25,952 nucleotides of DNA, taken from UBA826 sp045564655 (lineage in GTDB: Bacteria > Chloroflexota > Dehalococcoidia > Lucifugimonadales > UBA826). The stretch lies in assembly GCA_045564655.1 (NCBI GenBank), contig JBJLGX010000004.1, positions 1 to 25,952 of the forward strand, written 5' to 3'. Shown one piece after another: positions 7,631 through 15,035 of this stretch. Numbering within the stretch: position 1 is the first letter of the stretch; every line of letters begins with the position of its first letter. The notes beneath the pieces are model-generated. The model made no database searches. It had not been told where the DNA came from and saw only the letters and a program-made list of their open reading frames with translations. A program made the translations under genes and the position numbers.

Positions 7631-9046
7631 ATGTTACCAGGCGATAAATTAATAAAAAAACCACGAGTTAAAGATCTATCTCCAACAACTTTTGAGGTTT
7701 TGGAGCGTCGGGTCACATCTCGTGCATTTTCTTCTCCTGCCATTATAGTGTTCGTATTTGTTATCTTAGCGCTATTAGGCACACTTTTGCTGATGGCTCC
7801 ATTTTCTCATAATGGAGATGGATTTGCTCCTATAAGTATTGCTTTTTTTACTGCAACGTCTGCTGTTACTGTTACTGGCCTGATAGTTGTGGACACAGCA
7901 TCATATTGGACCAATATCGGTCACGGCATCATCCTTGCTCTGGTTTTTGTCGGCGGGTTAGGATTCATGACAGTAGCCGCATTTATGGTAACTATATTTG
8001 GGCAAAGAGTATCTATTTCTCAAAGGTTACTCATAAGAGAAACATTGAGTAGAGATCAAATTGGTGGATTGCAACGTTTATCGGTATCTATAGTGTTAGT
8101 TGCTATTACTATTCAGATAGTTGCATTTATAGCATTTTTGATTCGGTTCTTATTTATTTATGATGTACAAGAATCAGCGTTTCAAGCTGTGGCAATGTCA
8201 ATTTCATCTTTTAATAATGCTGGATTTGTATTTTTTCCAGAGGCAGAAGGATTGGCAGCCTACCAAAATGATTTTTTTATATTAGGAATTCTTTCTGTTT
8301 CTATTATTTTAGGAACACTTAGTTATTGGGTTGTTTCAGACATTTTTTCAAAACGAAATTTCAGACTTTATTCTTTAGTTACGAAGATAGTTATAGTTAT
8401 GACTTTACTGCTTATTGTATTAGCAGCTATGTTTATATTTGTATCCGAAGGCTCGAACACACAAACTATGGCAGATCTTCCACTTAAAAACAAAATTGCC
8501 GTTTCATTATTTGAAGGAATAAGTGGCAGAACAGCTGGATTTAGCACTATAAATTACTCAAATGCAAATCCGGCAACTGATGTTTTCTTAGCCTTGATGA
8601 TGTTTATAGGAGGTGCTACTGGTTCTGTGGCAGGCGGAATAAAAGTGACAACTTTTTTTATTATTGTTTTGGCAATAATAACTATTATTAGGGAAAAATC
8701 TCATGTAACTGCATTTGGTAGAGAGATAAGTGATGATACTGTTAAAAGGTCTTTTGCCGTCTTTGCTGTTTCTTTAGCATTGGTTTTTTCATGTGTTTTG
8801 GCTCTAGCTCTTACGAATAGTCATATTTTAGTAAGAGATTTAGTATTTGAATCTTTTTCTGCTTTTGGTACAGTAGGATTATCAACAGGGGCGTCAGGAG
8901 ATTTAAATGTTGTTGGCCGTATAATTGTTGCAATTACAATGTTGATGGGTAGGGTGGGCCCATTAATAGTTGGTCTTAAAATGGTTGTATCTACAGCGGA
9001 AGGAGTTACTTTTAAATATCCAACTGAACCGGTTACAATTGGTTAA
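7631..9046 (+). CDS. trkH: TrkH/KtrB-family potassium uptake channel subunit
   Basis: This 471-residue inner-membrane protein is built of four membrane-pore-membrane repeats. The four filter loops are visible: ATSAVTVTGL (about 75-84), SISSFNNAGF (190-199), ISGRTAGFST (297-306) and FGTVGLSTG (412-420). Each contains the conserved Gly of the K+ filter. The gating loop GGATGSVAGGIK lies at about 327-338. The length fits KtrB/short TrkH. It begins the operon: an RCK subunit follows after 27 bp, so the assembled complex is expected to be a nucleotide-gated K+ (or Na+-coupled K+) importer. The ATG is preceded by AGAGG about 14 bp upstream, a distant ribosome-binding site. Confidence 0.93.
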   Translation: MLPGDKLIKKPRVKDLSPTTFEVLERRVTSRAFSSPAIIVFVFVILALLGTLLLMAPFSHNGDGFAPISIAFFTATSAVTVTGLIVVDTASYWTNIGHGIILALVFVGGLGFMTVAAFMVTIFGQRVSISQRLLIRETLSRDQIGGLQRLSVSIVLVAITIQIVAFIAFLIRFLFIYDVQESAFQAVAMSISSFNNAGFVFFPEAEGLAAYQNDFFILGILSVSIILGTLSYWVVSDIFSKRNFRLYSLVTKIVIVMTLLLIVLAAMFIFVSEGSNTQTMADLPLKNKIAVSLFEGISGRTAGFSTINYSNANPATDVFLALMMFIGGATGSVAGGIKVTTFFIIVLAIITIIREKSHVTAFGREISDDTVKRSFAVFAVSLALVFSCVLALALTNSHILVRDLVFESFSAFGTVGLSTGASGDLNVVGRIIVAITMLMGRVGPLIVGLKMVVSTAEGVTFKYPTEPVTIG

Positions 9047-9073
9047 TAATTAGTATGATAGTGAGTTTTTTAT

Positions 9074-9778
9074 ATGATTAAAAAGCAAGTTGCTGTTATT
9101 GGTATGAATAGGTTTGGGGTTAGTACGATACGAGCCCTTTATAATCTTGGACATGACGTTTTGGCTATTGATCGTGATGAAGAAAGGGTTCAAGCTGTTT
9201 TAGGGCAAGCTACGTATGCTATTACAGCGGAGTGTACCAACGAAGCTGCTCTTAGAGACTTAGGGGTTCATGATTATGACGCAGCGGTTGTTGCTATTGG
9301 TACAGATATTGTCTCCAGTGTTATGGCTTCGGTTTTATTAAAAACCATAGGTGTTAAGTTTGTTGTTGCCAGAGCTCAAGACGCATTACATGCAAATACC
9401 CTAAGAAGAATTGGTGTTGATAGGATTGTTCAACCTGAAGAAGAGATGGGGACACGACTTGCACATAGTTTTTTTAATACTAGTGTTGAAGAATATATAG
9501 AATTAACACCTAATTATGGTATAAGTAGGTTTAGAGTTCCAGAAAGATTTGATGGAACCACTTTGGAAGAATTAGGGTTTTCATCTCCTAGAGATAGTTA
9601 TGGATTAACTCCTATCGCTTTATGTAGGAAGCGTAAAGTTACGTTAAATCCAGATTTAACGTTTAAGCTGAAATCTAGTGATTTTGTTATTGTTGCAGCA
9701 CATGATTCTGATCTGGAATCTCTTGATAGTGTTTCTGAGTTAATAGATCAAGAAAACAATATGAAGTCAGATAACTAA
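9074..9778 (+). CDS. trkA: Full-length RCK regulatory subunit (TrkA/KtrA)
   Basis: This cytoplasmic RCK protein gates the TrkH/KtrB channel by binding nucleotides. Residues 1 to about 135 form the RCK_N Rossmann domain, with GMNRFG at 10-15 (the middle Gly of GxGxxG is Asn, as is common in KtrA-like proteins) and the acidic residue of LAIDRDEE at 33. Residues about 150-225 form the TrkA_C domain (FRVPERFDGTTLEELGF onward to SSDFVIVAA). The length of 234 is typical of a single-repeat KtrA. It lies 27 bp after trkH and 12 bp before the Usp-like gene. Confidence 0.92.
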   Translation: MIKKQVAVIGMNRFGVSTIRALYNLGHDVLAIDRDEERVQAVLGQATYAITAECTNEAALRDLGVHDYDAAVVAIGTDIVSSVMASVLLKTIGVKFVVARAQDALHANTLRRIGVDRIVQPEEEMGTRLAHSFFNTSVEEYIELTPNYGISRFRVPERFDGTTLEELGFSSPRDSYGLTPIALCRKRKVTLNPDLTFKLKSSDFVIVAAHDSDLESLDSVSELIDQENNMKSDN

Positions 9779-9790
9779 TCGGGTAAAATA

Positions 9791-10195
9791 ATGTTATTAA
9801 CTGTACTTAATGGTACTGATACGGATGATTTAGTAATGGAAACGGCATGTAAGATTGCCCGCCATACTAAAGATAAGATTTTGTGTGTATATATTATTGT
9901 AGTTCCACGAAACAAACCAATTGATCAAGAAATTCCAGCATATACTAATATGGGTGAACGCACACTGCAGCATGCTGAAGAAGAAGCAATGAAATTTAAA
10001 ATTAAGATTAAAGGTCAAATTTTACAAGCTAGATCTAAAGGTATTTCTATCGTTAATTATGCAAAAGAAGAAATGTGCGAATTGTTAATTCTAGGAATAA
10101 CCAAAGATTCATTAGATAATAAACAATTGTTAGATCCTGATACTAGATATGTTTTGCTAAACTCTAATTCTAAAGTAATTACTTGTAGACTATGA
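9791..10195 (+). CDS. Usp-fold protein lacking the ATP-binding loop
   Basis: This 134-residue protein has the alternating beta/alpha pattern of the universal stress protein family: MLLTVLNGTDTDD at the first strand, KILCVYIIVV at the second, and ELLILGI near residues 96-102. The usual ATP-binding G-2x-G-9x-G(S/T) signature after that strand is replaced by TKDSLDNKQLLDPDTRY, so nucleotide binding is doubtful. It lies inside the K+ uptake operon, directly after the RCK gene, where Usp proteins are known partners or regulators of some K+ transporters. A regulatory role on the channel is inferred, not shown. Confidence 0.65.
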   Translation: MLLTVLNGTDTDDLVMETACKIARHTKDKILCVYIIVVPRNKPIDQEIPAYTNMGERTLQHAEEEAMKFKIKIKGQILQARSKGISIVNYAKEEMCELLILGITKDSLDNKQLLDPDTRYVLLNSNSKVITCRL

Positions 10196-10246
10196 CTTCA
10201 ATATGAGAAATAATATTGTAAACCTAGTTTTTGTAGGACGTTAAGT

Positions 10247-10708
10247 ATGAATCAAAACAATGAACCTGCTCATTTATATAGATCTCGCAGAGTTTTAATT
10301 TTAGGCTGTGGATATATTGGCATGGATATAGCTTTAAGGTTATCTGAATCTGGTAATTTGGTTAAAATAATGGATATTGATTCATCTACTTTTTCACGAA
10401 TACCTATTGAGAGATTAGAATCTAATAGAATACAGGCAGTACACGGAGACGGGACCTTTGCAGATGATTTAAGAAGAGCATCTGTTGATCATCAAATTGA
10501 TGTTTTTATTGCAGCTTCTGGAGTAACTTCAGTAAACATTATATCTGCACAACTTGCACAACATATTATTAAAATACCTAATGTTCTTTGTGTGGTAGAT
10601 GATGAGGATATAGAAGAAATTTATTCACAAATAGGATTGCAAATTTTAAATAGACGTAAATTGGCTGTAGAGCACATATTAATAGATGCTATGGAACAAA
10701 ATAAGTAG
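10247..10708 (+). CDS. Single-domain RCK_N (TrkA-N) protein, first copy
   Basis: This 153-residue cytoplasmic protein consists only of an RCK_N Rossmann domain. After a 15-residue lead it shows VLILGCGYIGMDIA (GxGxxG at about 20-25) and the acidic strand-2 end KIMDIDSS near residues 40-47. It continues with VHGDGTFADDLRRA, the usual GDGT/GDAT loop. No TrkA_C domain follows. An AGGA ribosome-binding site lies about 10 bp before the ATG. The next gene encodes a second protein of the same kind after 7 bp, so the pair may form a heteromeric ring or a split version of a two-repeat TrkA. Confidence 0.82.
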   Translation: MNQNNEPAHLYRSRRVLILGCGYIGMDIALRLSESGNLVKIMDIDSSTFSRIPIERLESNRIQAVHGDGTFADDLRRASVDHQIDVFIAASGVTSVNIISAQLAQHIIKIPNVLCVVDDEDIEEIYSQIGLQILNRRKLAVEHILIDAMEQNK

Positions 10709-10715
10709 AGGTTAT

Positions 10716-11135
10716 ATGTATACAGTAATACTTGGGGGAGGATTGATTGGGACCGGTATAGCTAGGTGGTTAATTGAAGCTGGATCTGAAGTTACTATTA
10801 TAGAAAATAATTCTGACAAAGTACATCTTATTAATTCTTCTTTAGGGGACGTAGCTATTATTGGAGATGCTCTTAAAATACATGACTTGGAAAAAGCTGG
10901 AATAGAAAGAGCTGATTCTTTTGTTGCCACAAGTTCAAGAGATGATATTAATTTAATGTCTTGTCAAATTGCAAAAGAAAAATATGGTGTTGTTAATACA
11001 ACTTCGCTAGTATTCAATCCTGGGAATAATGATTTTTTTAAATTGCTTGGAATATCTACTACATTAAATGTTACTGACACAATTATTGAATCTATAGCTT
11101 CTGCCACTGCGGAAACTTTTGTTGAAGAGGTGTGA
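10716..11135 (+). CDS. Single-domain RCK_N (TrkA-N) protein, second copy
   Basis: This 139-residue RCK_N protein begins MYTVILGGGLIGTGIARWL, with GGGLIG at about 7-12 and the acidic strand-2 end IIENN near 32-36. The GDAL loop follows (AIIGDALKIHDLEKAGIERADSFVA). It has no TrkA_C domain. The start is set at the ATG at 10716 because GAGG lies just before it; an in-frame ATG at 10686 lies inside the previous gene and would add ten residues unlike any RCK N-terminus. It is separated by 7 bp from the first copy and 7 bp from prephenate dehydratase, so all are in one transcript. Confidence 0.83.
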   Translation: MYTVILGGGLIGTGIARWLIEAGSEVTIIENNSDKVHLINSSLGDVAIIGDALKIHDLEKAGIERADSFVATSSRDDINLMSCQIAKEKYGVVNTTSLVFNPGNNDFFKLLGISTTLNVTDTIIESIASATAETFVEEV

Positions 11136-11142
11136 TACTTTT

Positions 11143-11961
11143 GTGAAAATTGCTTATTTGGGACCTCCTGGATCGTATAGTGAAGAAGCAGTTAAAAATT
11201 GGGATTCTACGGCTGAATTAATTCCAGTAGACTCTATACATGCTGTCGCAAAATGTGTTTCTGATGGGAAAGTAGATCATGGTATGGTTCCTATTGAAAA
11301 TAGCATTGAAGGTGGAGTTACGTCTACCCTTGATTTACTTATTCATGATTTTGACTTATCAATTAGTGGTGAATCTGTCCTTACTATTAAGCATTGTTTG
11401 ATGGGACAAACAAATTTAGATATGTCAAAAATAACAAAAATTTTTTCTCACCCACAGTCTTTAGGACAATGTAGAAACTTTTTAAATACAATATTGCCAT
11501 CAGTCGAATTAATTGCATCATTAAGTAATTCCCGAGCAGTAGAAGAAATGATGAACGGAAAAGACAATACTATTGCTGCAATAGCTAGTGAAAGGGCTGC
11601 AAATATTTATAAAGCTCAAATTATTAAAAGAGATATTCAAGATAATCTAAACAATGCGACAAGATTTGTGCTGTTGAGCCATGTAGACCATGCTCCAACA
11701 GGTAATGACAAAACATCTTTGTGTTTTGAATATGATGGTGATGCTCCAGGAATATTAAGTGAATCACTAAGAGAATTTGCATCAAGAGATATAAACTTAG
11801 TTAAAATTGAATCAAGACCTAACAAAGTTGACTTGGGCAAATATGTATTCTTTGTGGACATAGAAGGCCATAGAACTGAAGATAAAGTTATGGCAGCTAT
11901 ATCTGTTCTGGAAACTCAGGTTTCAAAAATTAAAATTTTAGGATCGTACCCTAACCAATAA
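11143..11961 (+). CDS. pheA: Prephenate dehydratase with ACT domain
   Basis: This enzyme converts prephenate to phenylpyruvate in phenylalanine synthesis, in the cytoplasm. The 272-residue protein opens with KIAYLGPPGSYSEEA and has VPIENSIEGGVTSTLDLL (about 56-73) and the catalytic TRF in NNATRFVLLSH (about 175-185). The C-terminal ACT domain includes GILSESLREFASRDINL and the ESRP phenylalanine-binding motif in KIESRPNK. There is no chorismate mutase domain. The GTG at 11143 is chosen because AGAGGTG stands about 10 bp before it; a TTG at 11119 in frame overlaps the previous gene. It is the last gene of the K+ operon, an unexpected partner, and converges with the YtxH gene. Confidence 0.92.
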   Translation: MKIAYLGPPGSYSEEAVKNWDSTAELIPVDSIHAVAKCVSDGKVDHGMVPIENSIEGGVTSTLDLLIHDFDLSISGESVLTIKHCLMGQTNLDMSKITKIFSHPQSLGQCRNFLNTILPSVELIASLSNSRAVEEMMNGKDNTIAAIASERAANIYKAQIIKRDIQDNLNNATRFVLLSHVDHAPTGNDKTSLCFEYDGDAPGILSESLREFASRDINLVKIESRPNKVDLGKYVFFVDIEGHRTEDKVMAAISVLETQVSKIKILGSYPNQ

Positions 11962-11968
11962 AATTAGC

Positions 11969-12280
11969 CTATTGTTCTTTAAGTATATCTTCTTCAGGAC
12001 TTATATCATCTAAAGTTTCTTTGTCTTTTTTATTTAAAGAATCTCTAATGTTAGTTATTGCAGGAGTGATTTTTTCTGCCAAAGTATCTACAGTTGGACC
12101 AAGGTTAGATCTTAATAATTCAGTTAGTGTATCAATTTGTTCTCTTAAGTATTCAGTTTTTTCATTTACCTCTGACCGTGTTTCTTTACCTGGTTTAGGG
12201 GCAATTAGAATACCTACTACTGTGCCAATTATTCCACCTAATAGTAATCCTGTAGTTAAATTGGAGTCTTTTTTAGACAT
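11969..12280 (-). CDS. YtxH-domain small membrane-associated protein
   Basis: This 103-residue protein has one hydrophobic glycine-rich segment near the N-terminus (GLLLGGIIGTVVGILIAPK, about 11-29) followed by PGKETR and a charged, probably coiled-coil tail. This is the YtxH/gas-vesicle-like domain layout. Its function is unknown; members are often stress-related or envelope-associated. It lies 19 bp after another small membrane protein gene, a common pairing with DUF948-type proteins, and is the last gene of its operon. Confidence 0.72.
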   Translation of the reverse strand: MSKKDSNLTTGLLLGGIIGTVVGILIAPKPGKETRSEVNEKTEYLREQIDTLTELLRSNLGPTVDTLAEKITPAITNIRDSLNKKDKETLDDISPEEDILKEQ

Positions 12281-12299
12281 TTTATTCTCCGTTTGTTAT

Positions 12300-12545
12300 C
12301 TAGTCGTCGTCATTATTTTGTTTCGTACCTGTTACAAAACGTACTATCTTCATTATCGCAGATCCGTTGATAGATTGCTCTGCGACTGAATTAGAGATGC
12401 TTTCTACAGTTTTTGATGTGTTTTTCAATGAATCTAATATAGTATTTATTTTCCGTAGTAAAAATATCACAAATAAACAAAGCGTACTTATTGATATTAT
12501 TAGTACAATATCTCTTATAACTGCTATTGTTTCTTGTAATGTCAT
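12300..12545 (-). CDS. Small single-pass membrane protein (DUF948-like)
   Basis: This 81-residue protein has one strong transmembrane segment (IVLIISISTLCLFVIFLLRK, about 13-32) followed by a Ser/Asn/Lys-rich amphipathic region (INTILDSLKNTSKTVESIS) that could form a coiled coil. The layout resembles DUF948 proteins, which often accompany YtxH proteins, as here. I do not recognise a specific function. It starts 13 bp after the MfnB-fusion gene ends and has only a weak GAG as a ribosome-binding site, so expression is probably by readthrough from upstream. Confidence 0.6.
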   Translation of the reverse strand: MTLQETIAVIRDIVLIISISTLCLFVIFLLRKINTILDSLKNTSKTVESISNSVAEQSINGSAIMKIVRFVTGTKQNNDDD

Positions 12546-12558
12546 ATTTTTTACTCTA

Positions 12559-13539
12559 TTAAGGTTGAATTAACATTCTTAAAGATCCTGAAGGATCTTT
12601 TTTCTGAGTTAGTATTTGATGTTGGTTTTTTTCTGTCCATAAAATTAAATCGTAAGTATTTAATACATCTGGAATTATTACCTCCAATATAGAAGTTGGA
12701 GTTTTGGATATTTGGTCACTTAATTCAGCAATTATTCCAGCACAGTTTTTATTTGTTCCATCAATTACGATCCAGTCGTTATCTGAAGTCTGGGTAGATG
12801 AGCTATTTTGATTGTGGACATTTATTTCGCCAGTTGCTCTTAAGTCTAGTTGAGTTTTAAATTCAGCAACAGACTCCCAGTAAACTCTTGCGTCTCTATC
12901 GCCTTTTTGACAAACAGCTCCTCTAACTCCGACTATATCAGGATTGACTCGTGCTAGTTCATCTAAATCAGACATCTTTAAATGACCTGATAATGCCGTA
13001 CTCATTCCTAATTCTTTACCTTCCATCACCATTTCTTTCAATCGCTCTTCAGGGAAAAAGTCAAAAAGATTTCGGCCATCTTTTACTAATGTGTCAATTA
13101 AAAACCCGTCACAGTTGCTTTCTTTAGCTAATTTAACCATTAAGTCAGGATCAAGTCCTCCATCATGTAATAGATTGTCTGCGAATAAAGATCCGATTAG
13201 TTTTGTGTTTGTGCCCTGTAAAGCTTCTTTAGAAGCCTGTAGAGTCTCTAAAGCTAATTCGTAATCACTAACCATAAATCCTACTTTTACTGAGGTAGCA
13301 TCAATAACGCCAGCAGCATAAACAGCCATTGCGACAGTACCTATTTGATTTGGTACCACTCCTAATGTGACACTGGCATGATGTGCAGAAGGTACTTCAT
13401 CTCGTACTTGTTTTACCACATTGGGATGAGCTGAACCAACCAAAGCTTCTTGCAAGTTTTTAACATCAACTATGTCGGCACCACCTTTAAGTGCCTGTTT
13501 TGCTTCGTAAAGGTCTTGTACGCTAACCATTAAGATCAT
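12559..13539 (-). CDS. mfnB: MfnB-like furan synthase fused to C-terminal TusA-like domain
   Basis: Residues 1 to about 235 match MfnB/DUF556, the enzyme that condenses two glyceraldehyde-3-phosphates to (5-formylfuran-3-yl)methyl phosphate in methanofuran synthesis. The lysine/aspartate set is conserved: Asp25 and Lys27 in IVDVKN, Lys85 in TSVKVGF, and Asp149 and Lys153 in IDTLVKDG; the first three match, as I recall, the numbering of the Methanocaldococcus enzyme. After a Ser/Thr/Asn-rich linker (about 240-253), residues about 254-326 resemble a TusA/SirA domain: VIDGTNKNCAGII, with the Cys at the sulfur-carrier position, then DLILWTEKNQHQIL. I know of no described protein with this architecture. 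It lies 22 bp after a DapA-superfamily gene. Confidence 0.8.
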   Translation of the reverse strand: MILMVSVQDLYEAKQALKGGADIVDVKNLQEALVGSAHPNVVKQVRDEVPSAHHASVTLGVVPNQIGTVAMAVYAAGVIDATSVKVGFMVSDYELALETLQASKEALQGTNTKLIGSLFADNLLHDGGLDPDLMVKLAKESNCDGFLIDTLVKDGRNLFDFFPEERLKEMVMEGKELGMSTALSGHLKMSDLDELARVNPDIVGVRGAVCQKGDRDARVYWESVAEFKTQLDLRATGEINVHNQNSSSTQTSDNDWIVIDGTNKNCAGIIAELSDQISKTPTSILEVIIPDVLNTYDLILWTEKNQHQILTQKKDPSGSLRMLIQP

Positions 13540-13561
13540 AATTATTTAACCTGTTCCTTTT

Positions 13562-14530
13562 TTAAAATTTAAGCACTTCTTTAATATCTTTTTCTAGATC
13601 GGCCTTTTCTTTGGGAGATAGGTCAACTAGAGGTTTTCTGACATGTCCACCTGCCATTCCCATTATTTCTCCCCAGTATTTACACATTGCTGCAGGTAAA
13701 GCCCCGCCCATTTTTTGTACAGTGTATTGCCACCATTTGTTTGAGACATCTTTTATAGGAGCTATATTTTGATTGTAATATTCTAAGTCTAAATCGCCAT
13801 CCAGTACTTTATTAATGTAATTAACATAATGATTATTTTCTTTAGTATCAAATCTCCAATCTGAAGTATTTGCAAACATTACTTGTTGTTCGAATCCTAG
13901 TTCTCTTCCTTGAATGAAAATTCCTTCATCAGGAGTACTAATTATTGCCTTAGATCCTATTCTCATATGAGCTTCAACTGATAATTCTGGATTAAAACTA
14001 GCTTCTTTTACACCTACAACATTTGGTATAGAGCAAACTTTTTCTAATCCATCAACGCTCATAACAATTCCAAATTGAGGAGAGTTATAATACATAATAG
14101 CTAGATTCGTATGATCTGCTAATGAATTGACCCATTCAATTACTTGCTCTTCTTTATTTGTAACAAAGTAAGGCGCTGCTACTACTAGTAAGTCAAACCC
14201 AACTTTTTCAGCATGGTCAGCCAGTTTAAGCATTTCTTTTTCAGATGTATGGGATACGTGTGCCGCGGAGAGAATGTTTCCATTTGATTCATCAGCAACA
14301 ATATCATAAATTTTCATGCGTTCTTCTTGAGTTAAGGTCCAAAATTCGCCCATGCCCCAAGTGCATCCTGCTCCATTGACTCCCAGTGATTTAATATGCT
14401 GAATATTTTTGCGAAGACCTGTTTCATCAACTTCATCATTTTCTGTGAATGGAGTCATCAATGTAGACCATTGGCCACGAACATTTTCTTTAGCCCAGTC
14501 AAAAGCTTCAGTCTTGCTGTAATTTGCCAT
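13562..14530 (-). CDS. DapA/NAL-superfamily aldolase or dehydratase, substrate unknown
   Basis: This is a class I Schiff-base enzyme of the dihydrodipicolinate synthase/N-acetylneuraminate lyase fold. The Schiff-base Lys175 is in VVGVKEAS and the proton-relay Tyr148 is in MYYNSP. The DapA motif GTTGE is replaced by TWGMGEFWTLT (about 57-67), losing the two threonines that bind pyruvate carboxylate and relay protons in true DapA. It is therefore unlikely to make dihydrodipicolinate; an aldolase or dehydratase of another keto acid is more likely. The length of 322 residues includes an N-terminal extension. AGAGGGG lies 8 bp before the ATG. It heads the operon with the MfnB fusion. Confidence 0.82.
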   Translation of the reverse strand: MANYSKTEAFDWAKENVRGQWSTLMTPFTENDEVDETGLRKNIQHIKSLGVNGAGCTWGMGEFWTLTQEERMKIYDIVADESNGNILSAAHVSHTSEKEMLKLADHAEKVGFDLLVVAAPYFVTNKEEQVIEWVNSLADHTNLAIMYYNSPQFGIVMSVDGLEKVCSIPNVVGVKEASFNPELSVEAHMRIGSKAIISTPDEGIFIQGRELGFEQQVMFANTSDWRFDTKENNHYVNYINKVLDGDLDLEYYNQNIAPIKDVSNKWWQYTVQKMGGALPAAMCKYWGEIMGMAGGHVRKPLVDLSPKEKADLEKDIKEVLKF

Positions 14531-14609
14531 CAGTATCCCCTCTGTTTTGTATTTATAATATTAAGATCTGAATTTAGAAAATATAACAATATAATTCTTA
14601 CCTAATATT

Positions 14610-14639
14610 ATGATATTTATGAAAGGGTAAAGGTGTCAA
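14610..14639 (-). promoter_or_regulatory. Promoter of the aldolase/mfnB operon
   Basis: Read on the minus strand, a perfect TTGACA (14639-14634) is followed after 18 bp by TATCAT (14615-14610), a 5/6 match to the -10 consensus. Transcription would start near 14603, leaving a leader of about 70 nt before the ATG at 14530. It sits directly after the rpmB terminator. Confidence 0.6.
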
Positions 14640-14684
14640 CAAAAAATAGTTTAAAATAACAGAATTGTAGCTACAGTTCTGTTA
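14640..14684 (-). terminator. Rho-independent terminator of rpmB
   Basis: A hairpin with 12-13 paired positions (14657-14684; arms TAACAGAATTGTA and TACAGTTCTGTTA, one G-U pair) begins one base after the rpmB stop codon. On the minus strand it is followed by a T-rich tract that includes six T in a row. It separates rpmB from the aldolase operon. Confidence 0.6.
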
Positions 14685-14685
14685 C

Positions 14686-14883
14686 TCAGTCTTTCATAGC
14701 AGTTTTATATTGAGTCCTGATACAACGCGTGCAAACATACAATTTTTTTCTTTCACCGTTTATTTCAACAGTAGCTTTTTGAATGTTTGGGCTCCATCTA
14801 GTTTTTGTTCGTCTTTTTGAATGACTCACATTATTACCAGACATACCACTTACATTACAATTTGGAATTTGACAAACTGCCAT
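14686..14883 (-). CDS. rpmB: Ribosomal protein bL28
   Basis: This 65-residue ribosomal protein of the large subunit begins MAVCQIPNC and contains the family core SGNNVSHSKRRTKTRW. A Cys pair at the start (C4, C9) and CTRC near residues 52-55 form a likely zinc ribbon, so it is the zinc-binding form. The ATG at 14883 is chosen because homology begins there; a longer frame to 14940 adds an unrelated lead. The nearest Shine-Dalgarno-like sequence (GAGGGGCGG) is about 17 nt upstream, unusually far. It is divergent from fakA, as in many Firmicutes and Chloroflexota, but the Asp23/YloU gene that often sits between them is absent. Confidence 0.92.
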   Translation of the reverse strand: MAVCQIPNCNVSGMSGNNVSHSKRRTKTRWSPNIQKATVEINGERKKLYVCTRCIRTQYKTAMKD

Positions 14884-14945
14884 TTGAAAATTGACGTTAA
14901 CCGCCCCTCGCTGAAATTTTGTTATTTTAAATTGATGCACTACTT

Positions 14946-14973
14946 ATTATAATGGTATATTGGCTGAATTCAA
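14946..14973 (-). promoter_or_regulatory. Candidate rpmB promoter
   Basis: On the minus strand TTGAAT (14973-14968) is followed after 16 bp by a perfect TATAAT (14951-14946). The predicted start near 14939 leaves a leader of about 55 nt. The divergent -10-like ATTATAAT also reads as TATAAT on the plus strand, but without a suitable -35. Confidence 0.42.
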
Positions 14974-14997
14974 CTATCAAAACTAACACATTTCTTA

Positions 14998-15026
14998 TTG
15001 TGTAAGCAATTGTGTAGGTATATATT
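14998..15026 (+). promoter_or_regulatory. Candidate fakA promoter giving a near-leaderless mRNA
   Basis: TTGTGT (14998-15003) is followed after 17 bp by TATATT (15021-15026, 5/6 match). The expected start would fall around 15033, two or three bases before the fakA ATG at 15036. No Shine-Dalgarno site precedes that ATG. A direct repeat of ATTGTGTA with 12-bp period overlaps the -35. Confidence 0.35.
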
Positions 15027-15035
15027 ACATATATT

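Noticed and set aside
12581..12606. AAAGATCC-TGAA-GGATCTTT hairpin followed by T on the plus strand
   Set aside because: It looks like a terminator on the plus strand, but it lies in the 3' end of the minus-strand mfnB gene; an 8-bp stem in AT-rich coding DNA could be chance. It might stop antisense transcription coming from pheA.
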